Under the pieces are notes generated by a model. The model was not told where the DNA came from, made no database searches, and was given only the letters and a program-made list of their open reading frames with translations. From the NCBI GenBank assembly GCA_028817435.1, contig JAPPPQ010000017.1:62001-126000 (forward strand): 64,000 bases of DNA, read 5' to 3'. This stretch comes from Deltaproteobacteria bacterium. Its GTDB lineage: Bacteria > Myxococcota_A > UBA9160 > UBA6930. The position numbers and the translations under genes are program-made. Shown in pieces: positions 41,175 to 48,306 of the stretch (positions are counted from its first letter, which is position 1; each line of letters opens with the position of its first letter).

Positions 41175-41196
41175 GGGCGTTGAAGTGTGGGCGTAA

Positions 41197-41224
41197 ATTC
41201 TACCGATGTTTTGCGGTTTCGCAA
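41197..41224 (-). promoter_or_regulatory. promoter candidate for the small ORF / Type III operon
   Basis: On the minus strand TTGCGA (41219-41224) and TAGAAT (41197-41202) are 16 bases apart. Predicted transcription would start near 41190 and reach the hairpin at 41174 almost at once. Confidence 0.5.
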
Positions 41225-41396
41225 CCCCTGTTCGCAAATTTTTTTCGCAGCGCCCGCTGCGGCGCAAAAACCGCTTGGGGCCGCCGCCAAAAGCCCGTTT
41301 CGGCCCGCAAAACGCCCCTGCGCCGGGCCGCTTTTTCACTCCCCTGGGGGCGGCGCGGGAATGCACCGGCGGGCGGGGGCGCGCTAGCATGCGCCT

Positions 41397-43523
41397 GTGG
41401 CCGGGGCGCGCTTTGCGGATTTGCTTGCGCCGGGGCGCATTGGGGCGATGGCGCTGCGCAATCGCATTGTCATGGCGCCCATGGGGACGAACCAGGAGCG
41501 CGTGGACGGGCGGCTGGGGCCGGGCATTTTGCGCTACTACGAGGAGCGCGCCAGGGGCGGGGCGGGGCTGATTATCGCCGGGGTGGCGGCGGTGGCATGG
41601 CCGGAAGGGGCCTGCAATCCCAATCAGGCGGCGCTTTCGGACGACCGCTTTTTGCCGGATTTCGAGGATTTCGCCCGGCGCTGCCACGCCCACGGCGCGC
41701 GGGCCGCGGTGCAGCTGCAGCACGCGGGCAAGGTGGCGCAAGAGGACATTGCGGCGGGCCGCCCGCTGCTGGCGCCCTCGCTGCCAAAGGGGCTGCCCGG
41801 CAGTCCGCTGGTGGAGCTGAGCCAGGACGAAATGGCCGCGGCTACGGGGGCTTTTGCCCGCCCCGGCGCGAAGCTGCACTACCGCGAGATGGACGAGGGC
41901 GATATCGCCCGGCTGATCGGCCAGTTTGCCGATGCGGCGGAGCGCGCGGCGCGGGCGGGGCTGGACGGCGTGGAGCTTCACGCGGGGCACGGCTATCTGC
42001 TGCAGGCATTTCTCTCTCCCGCCACCAATCGCCGCAGCGATGCCTGGGGCGGCTCCCGGGAGGGCCGGGCGCGGCTGCTCTGCGAGACGCTGCGGGCGGT
42101 GCGCCGGCGCATTGGCCCCGAGGTGGCGCTGTGGTGCCGCCTGGACGGCGCGGAGTTCGGCATTGCCGGCGGCATTGGACTGGAAGACGCCTGCCGCACG
42201 GCAGAGCTGGCCGCCGCCGCCGGGGCGGATGCCATTCATGTGAGCGCCTACGCCGATCCCGCCTCGGGCGCTGCCTTCACCCGTGCGCCGCTGGTGCACG
42301 AGCCCGCCGCCTGGCTGCCGCTGGCCGAAGCCGTCCGGCGGCGGGCGGGGGTGCCCGTCATTGCCGTGGGGCGGCTTTCGCCCGAGGCGGCGAATGCCGC
42401 CATTGCCGCGGGCCGGGCGGACTTTGCCGCGCTGGGCCGGGCGCTGCTGGCTGATTCCGCGCTGCCCGCGCAATTGGCCGCGGGCCACCCCGAGCGCGCG
42501 CGGCCCTGCATCTACAGCTACCAGTGCGTCGGCAATATCTTCCTGCGCCGCGCCGCGCGCTGCACCGTCAACCCCCGCATGGGGCGGGAGTGGCGCAGCC
42601 CCGCCAACGGTGAGGGCGGCGGCGAGGCGAACGGCGCGGGCGCGGCGGCGCAACTGGGCGGCGGCGCGGCGAGAGAGGCGGCGGGCGCGCAGGGGCAGGC
42701 TGACGGCGCGGCGGGCGCGGCGTTGGCTGAGTGGCCGCGGGCGGCGGTGGTGCGGCGGGTTGTGGTGGTGGGGGGCGGGCCGGCGGGGCTGGAGGCGGCC
42801 CGGGTTGCGGCACAGCGCGGTCACCGCGTCGCCCTCTTTGAGCGCGCGCCGCAGTTGGGCGGGCGGGCGCGGCTGGCGGCGCGGCTGGATGCCGATCCCG
42901 CGGCGGCGCAGTGGCTCGCCTGGCTCGAAGCGGAGGCCCGCCGGGCGGGCGTGGCAATTTGCACCGGGGCAGCGCCCGCGCCCGGTGAGCTGGCAGAGGC
43001 CGATGCGCTGGTGGTGGCCACCGGCGCGCGCCGCCTGCCGCTTCCCGGCGCAAATTTGCCCCACGCCTGCACCGCCGAGCAGATCGAGCCGCTGCTGGAG
43101 GCGGGCGCGCTGCAGGTCGCCGTGCTGGGGGCGGACGCCATCGGCGTGGCGGCGGCCTGCGCCCTGGCCCGCGCCGGGCACCAGGTCGCCCTGCTTTCGC
43201 AGGGCACTTTTGCGCCGCAGCTGGCGCTGCCCCGGCGCTGGCGCGCGCTGGAATTGCTGGAAGAGCGGGGCGCGCAGCGAGTGGCGGCCGAGGCCATTCT
43301 CGCCGTCGAGCCCGGCGGCGTGCGCTACCGCGACGCCGAAGGCGAAGAGGCGCGGCTTGCGGCCGAGCGGGTGGTAATTGCCACCGGGCTGGCCGCCGAT
43401 CCCGCCGCCGCAGAGGCGCTGCGCGCACCCGGCATTGCGCTGCACGCCGTGGGCGATTGCGCCGGGCCGCGCTATCTGGCCGCCGCCATTCGAGAGGCCG
43501 CCGAGCTGGCCGCGGCGCTGTGA
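41397..43523 (+). CDS. FadH/OYE-type NADH:flavin oxidoreductase with NAD(P)-binding C-terminal domain
   Basis: 708 residues. The N-terminal old-yellow-enzyme barrel shows NRIVMAPMGTNQ, VQLQHAGK, FADAAERAARAGLDGVELHAGHGYLLQAFLSP-type and RRSDAWGGS segments. The C-terminal half has the dinucleotide-binding VVVVGGGPAGLEAAR and VAVLGADAIGVAAACALA, ending with HAVGDCAGPRYLAAAI. This is the 2,4-dienoyl-CoA reductase/trimethylamine dehydrogenase architecture. The iron-sulfur site reads C371-IYS-YQ-C377-x11-C389; the position of the second cluster cysteine (374) is serine. A low-complexity alanine/glycine linker of about 40 residues separates the halves. Start GTG 41397. Substrate unknown. Confidence 0.85.
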   Translation: MAGARFADLLAPGRIGAMALRNRIVMAPMGTNQERVDGRLGPGILRYYEERARGGAGLIIAGVAAVAWPEGACNPNQAALSDDRFLPDFEDFARRCHAHGARAAVQLQHAGKVAQEDIAAGRPLLAPSLPKGLPGSPLVELSQDEMAAATGAFARPGAKLHYREMDEGDIARLIGQFADAAERAARAGLDGVELHAGHGYLLQAFLSPATNRRSDAWGGSREGRARLLCETLRAVRRRIGPEVALWCRLDGAEFGIAGGIGLEDACRTAELAAAAGADAIHVSAYADPASGAAFTRAPLVHEPAAWLPLAEAVRRRAGVPVIAVGRLSPEAANAAIAAGRADFAALGRALLADSALPAQLAAGHPERARPCIYSYQCVGNIFLRRAARCTVNPRMGREWRSPANGEGGGEANGAGAAAQLGGGAAREAAGAQGQADGAAGAALAEWPRAAVVRRVVVVGGGPAGLEAARVAAQRGHRVALFERAPQLGGRARLAARLDADPAAAQWLAWLEAEARRAGVAICTGAAPAPGELAEADALVVATGARRLPLPGANLPHACTAEQIEPLLEAGALQVAVLGADAIGVAAACALARAGHQVALLSQGTFAPQLALPRRWRALELLEERGAQRVAAEAILAVEPGGVRYRDAEGEEARLAAERVVIATGLAADPAAAEALRAPGIALHAVGDCAGPRYLAAAIREAAELAAAL

Positions 43524-43549
43524 AAAAATACGGCCCGCTGGCGCGGGCC
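43523..43549 (-). terminator. intrinsic terminator of tRNA-Ala
   Basis: GGCCCGC-TGGC-GCGGGCC (43532-43549) is a perfect 7-base stem. On the minus strand it is followed by GTATTTTTT. It lies 22 bases past the 3' end of tRNA-Ala and directly after the stop of the opposing oxidoreductase gene. Confidence 0.8.
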
Positions 43550-43571
43550 AATCCCAAGACTTTCGCGCAAA

Positions 43572-43647
43572 TGGTGGAGCTGAGGGGAGTCGAACCCCTG
43601 ACCTCGTGAATGCCATTCACGCGCTCTCCCAACTGAGCTACAGCCCC
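43572..43647 (-). tRNA. tRNA-Ala (anticodon GGC)
   Basis: Minus-strand cloverleaf. The acceptor GGGGCTG pairs with CAGCTCC and includes the G3:U70 pair that identifies alanine tRNAs. The anticodon stem CGTGA/TCACG encloses ATGGCAT (anticodon GGC). The T arm is GGGG-TTCGACT-CCCC-like and CCA is encoded. Confidence 0.95.
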
Positions 43648-43715
43648 ACGCCGCAAAGCTATCACGGCGCGGGGCGCTGTCAAAAAGGCCGCGCGCGGAG
43701 TATGCTGCGCGCCGC

Positions 43716-43801
43716 GCCGGAGTGGCGGAACTGGCAGACGCAGGGGACTCAAAATCCCCCGGTTCGAGAGGACCGTGTGGGTTCGACTCCCACCTCCGGC
43801 A
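43716..43801 (+). tRNA. tRNA-Leu (anticodon CAA)
   Basis: The acceptor GCCGGAG pairs with CTCCGGC. The anticodon stem GGGGA/TCCCC encloses CTCAAAA (anticodon CAA), followed by a long class II variable arm (CGGTTCGAGAGGACCG) and a normal T arm. The 3' sequence is ACC followed by G, so the CCA end is not fully encoded and must be added. Confidence 0.95.
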
Positions 43802-43841
43802 CCGCCTTGCCAGCGGGGGCGAAATTCGTAGCGTTTCGGCC

Positions 43842-45026
43842 ATGCAGCGACCGCCGCTTTCGCCCGGGCAATTCGAGCGCTACCGGCGCCACCTGAATCT
43901 CCCGGAGTTCGGCGCAGAGGGCCAGCGCAGGCTGCTCGACGCGCAGGTGCTGGTGGTCGGCGCGGGCGGCCTCGGCTGTCCCATTTCGCTCTACCTGGCC
44001 GCGGCGGGGGTGGGGCGCATTGGCCTGGCGGATTTCGATGTGGTGGATGTCTCCAACCTGCAGCGGCAGGTGCTCTACGGCACCGGCGATGTGGGGCGGC
44101 CCAAGGTGGAGGTGGCGCGGGAGCGCATCCGCGCCCAGAACCCCGATGTGGATGTGTCGCTGCACGGCGATCCGCTCACCGCGCAAAACGCGCTCTCTAT
44201 TTTCGCTGCCTACGATCTCGTGCTGGACGGCAGCGACAATTTTCCCACGCGCTATCTCAGCAACGACGCCTGCGTGCTGCTCGGCAAGCCCAGCGTGTAT
44301 GGCGCCATTTTGCGCTTCGAGGGGCAGGCCAGCACCTTCGATGCGCGGCGCGGGCCCTGTTATCGCTGCCTGTTTCCCGAGCCGCCGCCGCCGGGCGCTG
44401 CGCCCAGCTGCGCAGAGGCCGGCGTGCTGGGCGTGCTGCCCGGCATCATCGCGCTGGTGCAGGCGACCGAAGCCGTGAAGCTGCTCTGCGGCGTGGGCGA
44501 ATTGCTGATCGGGCGGCTGCTGCACTACGACGCGCTCTCCATGCGCTTCGGCGAGTTTCGCTTTCACAAAGATCCCGCCTGCCCGGTGTGCAGCGAAGAG
44601 CCGAGCATCCGCGAATTGGTGGATTACGCGGGTTTTTGCGGCGCGCCGCTGCCGGGGGCGGAGTCCGCCGCGCCGGAGCTTTCGGCGGCCGAGCTGCGGG
44701 CCATGCAGCAGCGCGGCGAGCGCTTTTTGCTGCTGGATGTCCGCGAGCCGCCGGAGTTTGAGGCGGCGCGCATTGCGGGGGCAGAGCTGCTGCCGCTGGG
44801 GCAGCTCGAAGCGCGCCGCGGCGAGATTGAGCCGTGGCGGCAGGGGCGCGTTGTGGTGTTTTGCCACAAGGGCGGGCGCTCGGCGCGGGCCTGCGAGTGG
44901 CTGCGCCAGGAGGGGTTTGGCGATGTGCTGAATCTCAGCGGCGGCATTGACGCCTGGTCGCTCACCGTAGATCCCGGCGTGCCGCGCTACGGCGATGCAT
45001 CTGCGCCGCGCGCGGAGGGGGGCTGA
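43842..45026 (+). CDS. moeZ: MoeB/ThiF-type adenylyltransferase fused to rhodanese (MoeZ-like)
   Basis: 394 residues. The N-terminal E1-like domain has the ATP site VLVVGAGGLGCPISLYLAAAG, then DFDVVDVSNLQRQ, the DGSDNFPTRYL segment and zinc-binding pairs (CYRC and CPVC). From about residue 280 a rhodanese domain follows, with FLLLDVREPPEFEAARIAGA and the active-site cysteine in VVFCHKGGRSARA. Fused proteins of this kind adenylate and then sulfurate ubiquitin-like sulfur carriers (MoaD, ThiS, CysO types) for molybdopterin, thiamine or cysteine synthesis. No sulfur carrier is in the window, so the pathway is open. ATG 43842 is the first start that is not inside the tRNA. The stop overlaps the next gene's ATG. 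Confidence 0.88.
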   Translation: MQRPPLSPGQFERYRRHLNLPEFGAEGQRRLLDAQVLVVGAGGLGCPISLYLAAAGVGRIGLADFDVVDVSNLQRQVLYGTGDVGRPKVEVARERIRAQNPDVDVSLHGDPLTAQNALSIFAAYDLVLDGSDNFPTRYLSNDACVLLGKPSVYGAILRFEGQASTFDARRGPCYRCLFPEPPPPGAAPSCAEAGVLGVLPGIIALVQATEAVKLLCGVGELLIGRLLHYDALSMRFGEFRFHKDPACPVCSEEPSIRELVDYAGFCGAPLPGAESAAPELSAAELRAMQQRGERFLLLDVREPPEFEAARIAGAELLPLGQLEARRGEIEPWRQGRVVVFCHKGGRSARACEWLRQEGFGDVLNLSGGIDAWSLTVDPGVPRYGDASAPRAEGG

Positions 45027-45382
45027 TGGCGCGGGCGAAGCTTCCGGATCCGCTGGCGCGGCGGCATTTGCTTTCGGGCGAGCTCGCCCCGGCGCGGGCC
45101 CGCGCCATTGCCGAAGCCTATTTGGCCGAAGGGCGCAGCATGGAGGCCATTGCGTTTTTGCACAAAGCTGCGGCGCGCCCGGAACTGGAGGCGCTGCGCG
45201 CAGAGGCGCTGCAATCGGGAGATGTGTTTTTGCTGCGCGAGGTCTCGGCGGCACTGGCTGAGCCGCCGGACCTCGCCGACTGGAATGCCGTCGCAGAGGC
45301 GGCGCGGGCCTGTGGCAAAGCGCTGGACGCCGCCGAGGCGCAGCGGCAGGCGGAGAGACTCGGCGGCAAGGGGGGTGCGTGA
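45026..45382 (+). CDS. hypothetical helical protein
   Basis: 118 residues beginning at the last base of the moeZ-like stop (TGATG). The first part has RRHLLSGELAPARARAIAEAYLAEGRSMEAIAFLHKAAARPEL, here described rather than assigned: a helix-loop-helix pattern recalling a tetratricopeptide-like unit. A QSGDVFLLREV segment and a basic C-terminus follow. I do not recognise a family. It sits between the moeZ-like gene and a 54-residue protein with no gaps, then uvrA, so all four are likely one transcript. Confidence 0.7.
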   Translation: MARAKLPDPLARRHLLSGELAPARARAIAEAYLAEGRSMEAIAFLHKAAARPELEALRAEALQSGDVFLLREVSAALAEPPDLADWNAVAEAARACGKALDAAEAQRQAERLGGKGGA

Positions 45383-45547
45383 ATGCTGCGCTGCCTGGTG
45401 GTGCGCGGACTGGTGAAAGAGGCGGAAGAGGAGATCAACAAGTTCTTCGCCATGCAGGCTGTGAATGTCCTGCACATGGCGCAGAGCGAACACGGCGAGT
45501 ATGTGACCATTACGCTGATCTACGACGACCGCTCGCCGCTGGGCTGA
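45383..45547 (+). CDS. 54-residue protein, possibly Cse60-like
   Basis: ATG 45383 follows the previous stop codon directly and the stop is two bases ahead of the uvrA GTG. The product is 54 residues: LRCLVVRGLVKEAEEEIN, then a helix, then GEYVTITLIYDD. The strand-helix-strand pattern with a closing IYDD resembles small Cse60-like proteins, whose function is unknown; the resemblance is weak. Tight packing between two coding regions and a continuous frame support a real gene. Confidence 0.6.
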   Translation: MLRCLVVRGLVKEAEEEINKFFAMQAVNVLHMAQSEHGEYVTITLIYDDRSPLG

Positions 45548-45549
45548 CG

Positions 45550-48306
45550 GTGCCCGGCGAGATTCGCATTGAGGACGCCCGCACCCACAATCTGCGGGGC
45601 ATCCACTGCCGCATTCCGCTGGGCGCAATCAGCGTGGTGAGCGGGCCTTCGGGTTCGGGCAAATCGAGTCTGGCCTTCGACACGCTCTACGCCGAAGGGC
45701 AGCGCCGCTATGTGGCGTCGCTCTCCAGCTATGCGCGGCAATTTTTCGAGCGGCTGCCGCGCCCGGCGGTGGCGCATATTTCCAATCTGCCGCCGGCCAT
45801 TGCCATTGCCCAGCGCAGCCCGGCGGCCACGGCGCGCAGCACGGTGGGCACGGCTACAGAGCTGGACCATCACCTGCGGCTGCTCTTTGCCCGGCTGGGC
45901 GAAACGCGCTGTTGCGGCGCGCCCGTGGAATCGGGCGCTGTGCAAGCGGTGGTGCAGCGCATTCTGGCGCGCTTCCAGGGCCAGCGCGCGGCGCTGGCCG
46001 CGCCCGAGCCGGTGCCGCGGGGCGAAACGCCCCGGGCGCTGCGCGAGCGCTTGTTGCGCGAGGGCTACGGGCGGCTGCTGCTCGCGGACGGCGCCATTGC
46101 AGAGGTGGGCGAAATGACGCTCGCCCGGCTGCGAAGTCTGCGCTCCAGCTTGCGCGTGGTGGTGGACCGGCTGGTGTTGCGCCCCGCGGCGCGCACGCGG
46201 CTGGCCGAGGCCGTAGCCGCGGGCTTTGCCCGGGGCGGCGCGCTGGATGTGGTCTCGCAGGGGGATCAGCAGCGCTATCGGGAGGGCTTTGCCTGCGAGC
46301 GCTGCGGCCGCCTGCACCCCACGCCGGAGCCCGCGCTGTTCTCTTTCGACCATGCGCTGGGGGCCTGCCGGGCCTGCCAAGGCTTCGGGCGGGTTGCAGA
46401 GCTGGATTGGGCGCGGGTGGCGCCCGACGCGCAGCGCTCGCTGGCCGCTGGCGCCATTGCGCCGTTTCGCAGCCGGGGCGGGCGCCGCCACCAGCGCGCG
46501 CTGCTCTCGGCCTGCGCCCGCGCCGGCGTGCCGGTGACGCTTCCCTGGCGCGAGCTCGATGATTCCCAGCGCGCTTTTGTGCTGGAGGGCGGCGGCGGCT
46601 GGCGCGGAGTCCGGGGCTACTTCGCGCGCCTGGCGCGGCGGCGCTACAAGGTGCAGGCGCGGGTGCAAATCGCGCGCTATCGGCGCTTTGCGGATTGCGC
46701 CCAGTGCAATGGCACGCGGCTCGGCAGCGCGGCGCGCTCGGTCTTTGTGGCGGGCCGGCACATGGGCGAACTGGGCGCGCTCAGCATCGGCGAACTGGAG
46801 AGCTGGCTCGGCGAGCTGCGGCTCGCGCCGGGGCAGCAGGCGCAGTGCGGCGCGCTGCTCTCGCGTTTGCAACAGCGGCTGCGCACTGCGCTGCAGGTGG
46901 GGATCGGCTACCTGCCGCTCTCCCGCCCGCTGCGCACCCTCTCGGGGGGCGAGGCCCAGCGCATTCAATTGGCGGCGGCGCTGGGCGGCGCGCTGACCGC
47001 CGCGCTGTTCATTCTGGACGAGCCCTCGGTGGGGCTTCACGCCCGCGATTTGCAGCGCCTGCTCGAAGTGCTGCGGGCGCTTCGCGCGCGGGGCAACAGC
47101 GTGGTGGTGGTGGAGCACGCGCCGCAGATCATCGCCGCCGCGGACCATTTGATTGAGCTGGGGCCGGGTGCCGGGGCGCAGGGCGGCGAGCGGGTGGCCG
47201 AAGGCGCGCCGCGGGAAATCGCCCGGGGCGATTCTCTCACCGGGCGCGTGCTGCGCGGCGAACCGAAGTTGCGCCGCACCCGCCGCCGCGCCGCCCGCGG
47301 GCGGCTGGAAGTGCGCGGCGTGCGGGCACACAACCTGAAGGGCGTGGATGTGGATCTGCCGCTGGGGCAATTGGTGGTGGTGAGCGGCGTTTCCGGCGCG
47401 GGCAAATCGAGCCTGGTGCGCGCGGTGCTGGGGCAGTTGCGCGGCGAAGCAGATTCCGGCCACTGCGACGAATTGCGCGGGGCCGAACAACTCGACGAGG
47501 TGGTGTGGATGGAGCCGCTGCCGAAGCGCCAGCGCCGCGCCAATGCCGCCACTTTGTCCGGCGCATTCGAGGGCATTCGGCGGCGCTTCGCCGCCGAGCC
47601 GGCCGCGCGCCGTCTGGGACTTTCGCCGGGCTGGTTCTCCTTCAACACCGCGGGCGGGCGCTGCGCGCACTGCGAGGGCAGCGGCGAAACTGTGGTGGAT
47701 ATGCAGTTTCTGGAAGATTTGCGCGTGCCCTGCGAAGCCTGCGGCGGCGCGCGCTACGGCCCCGAGGCCGCCGGGATTCGCGTGGCGGGGCGGAGCATTG
47801 CGGAGGTGCTGGCCCTCAGCATTGCAGAGGTGCAGGCGCATTTTGCCGAAGACTCCCGCATTGCCGGGCGGCTCGCCCCTTTTGTGCGGGTGGGGCTGGG
47901 GTATGTGGCGCTGGGGCAGCCCCTCGCCAGCCTTTCGGGGGGCGAGCTGCAGCGCATGCGCATTGCCCAGGCGCTGGCCGCGCCGAAGCGGCGGACGCTG
48001 TTCGCGCTGGACGAGCCCACCGCGGGGCTGCACGACGGCGAGGTGCAACTGCTGCTCGACTGTCTGGACGAACTGCTGGACCAGGGCGGCAGCGTGGTGG
48101 TGGTGGAGCACCACCTGGATGTGATTCGGCTCGCCGACCATGTGATTGACCTGGGCCCCGAAGGCGGGCCGGGGGGCGGCGCAGTGGTGGCGGCGGGAAC
48201 GCCGGGGCAGGTAGCCCGCGCGCGGACTCACACGGCGGCGGCGCTGCGCTCATTCTCTGCGGGGAACGCGCAGGCGCTGGCCGGGACTCAGCCGGTTGGG
48301 ATTTGA
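45550..48306 (+). CDS. uvrA: excinuclease ABC subunit A
   Basis: 918 residues, the damage-sensing ATPase of nucleotide excision repair. First ABC half: Walker A SGPSGSGKSSLAFDTLYAEG, zinc motif CERCG...GACRACQGFG, signature LSGGEAQRIQLAAALGG, Walker B LFILDEPSVGLHARD. Second half: Walker A SGVSGAGKSSLV, zinc motif CAHCEGSG...VPCEACGG, signature LSGGELQRMRIAQALA and LFALDEPTAGLHDGE. All hallmark elements are present; the protein is slightly shorter than E. coli UvrA. Start GTG 45550 is 2 bases after the small upstream gene. The 3' end overlaps the convergent transglycosylase gene by 57 bases. Confidence 0.92.
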   Translation: MPGEIRIEDARTHNLRGIHCRIPLGAISVVSGPSGSGKSSLAFDTLYAEGQRRYVASLSSYARQFFERLPRPAVAHISNLPPAIAIAQRSPAATARSTVGTATELDHHLRLLFARLGETRCCGAPVESGAVQAVVQRILARFQGQRAALAAPEPVPRGETPRALRERLLREGYGRLLLADGAIAEVGEMTLARLRSLRSSLRVVVDRLVLRPAARTRLAEAVAAGFARGGALDVVSQGDQQRYREGFACERCGRLHPTPEPALFSFDHALGACRACQGFGRVAELDWARVAPDAQRSLAAGAIAPFRSRGGRRHQRALLSACARAGVPVTLPWRELDDSQRAFVLEGGGGWRGVRGYFARLARRRYKVQARVQIARYRRFADCAQCNGTRLGSAARSVFVAGRHMGELGALSIGELESWLGELRLAPGQQAQCGALLSRLQQRLRTALQVGIGYLPLSRPLRTLSGGEAQRIQLAAALGGALTAALFILDEPSVGLHARDLQRLLEVLRALRARGNSVVVVEHAPQIIAAADHLIELGPGAGAQGGERVAEGAPREIARGDSLTGRVLRGEPKLRRTRRRAARGRLEVRGVRAHNLKGVDVDLPLGQLVVVSGVSGAGKSSLVRAVLGQLRGEADSGHCDELRGAEQLDEVVWMEPLPKRQRRANAATLSGAFEGIRRRFAAEPAARRLGLSPGWFSFNTAGGRCAHCEGSGETVVDMQFLEDLRVPCEACGGARYGPEAAGIRVAGRSIAEVLALSIAEVQAHFAEDSRIAGRLAPFVRVGLGYVALGQPLASLSGGELQRMRIAQALAAPKRRTLFALDEPTAGLHDGEVQLLLDCLDELLDQGGSVVVVEHHLDVIRLADHVIDLGPEGGPGGGAVVAAGTPGQVARARTHTAAALRSFSAGNAQALAGTQPVGI

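Noticed and set aside
40878-43616. A 912-codon open frame on the minus strand opposite the OYE-type gene
   Set aside because: Composition is Arg/Gly/Ala/Pro noise typical of antisense frames in GC-rich DNA; only its last 84 codons look protein-like and were kept.
45520-48231. A 903-codon open frame antisense to uvrA
   Set aside because: No motif; uvrA on the plus strand has every family hallmark.
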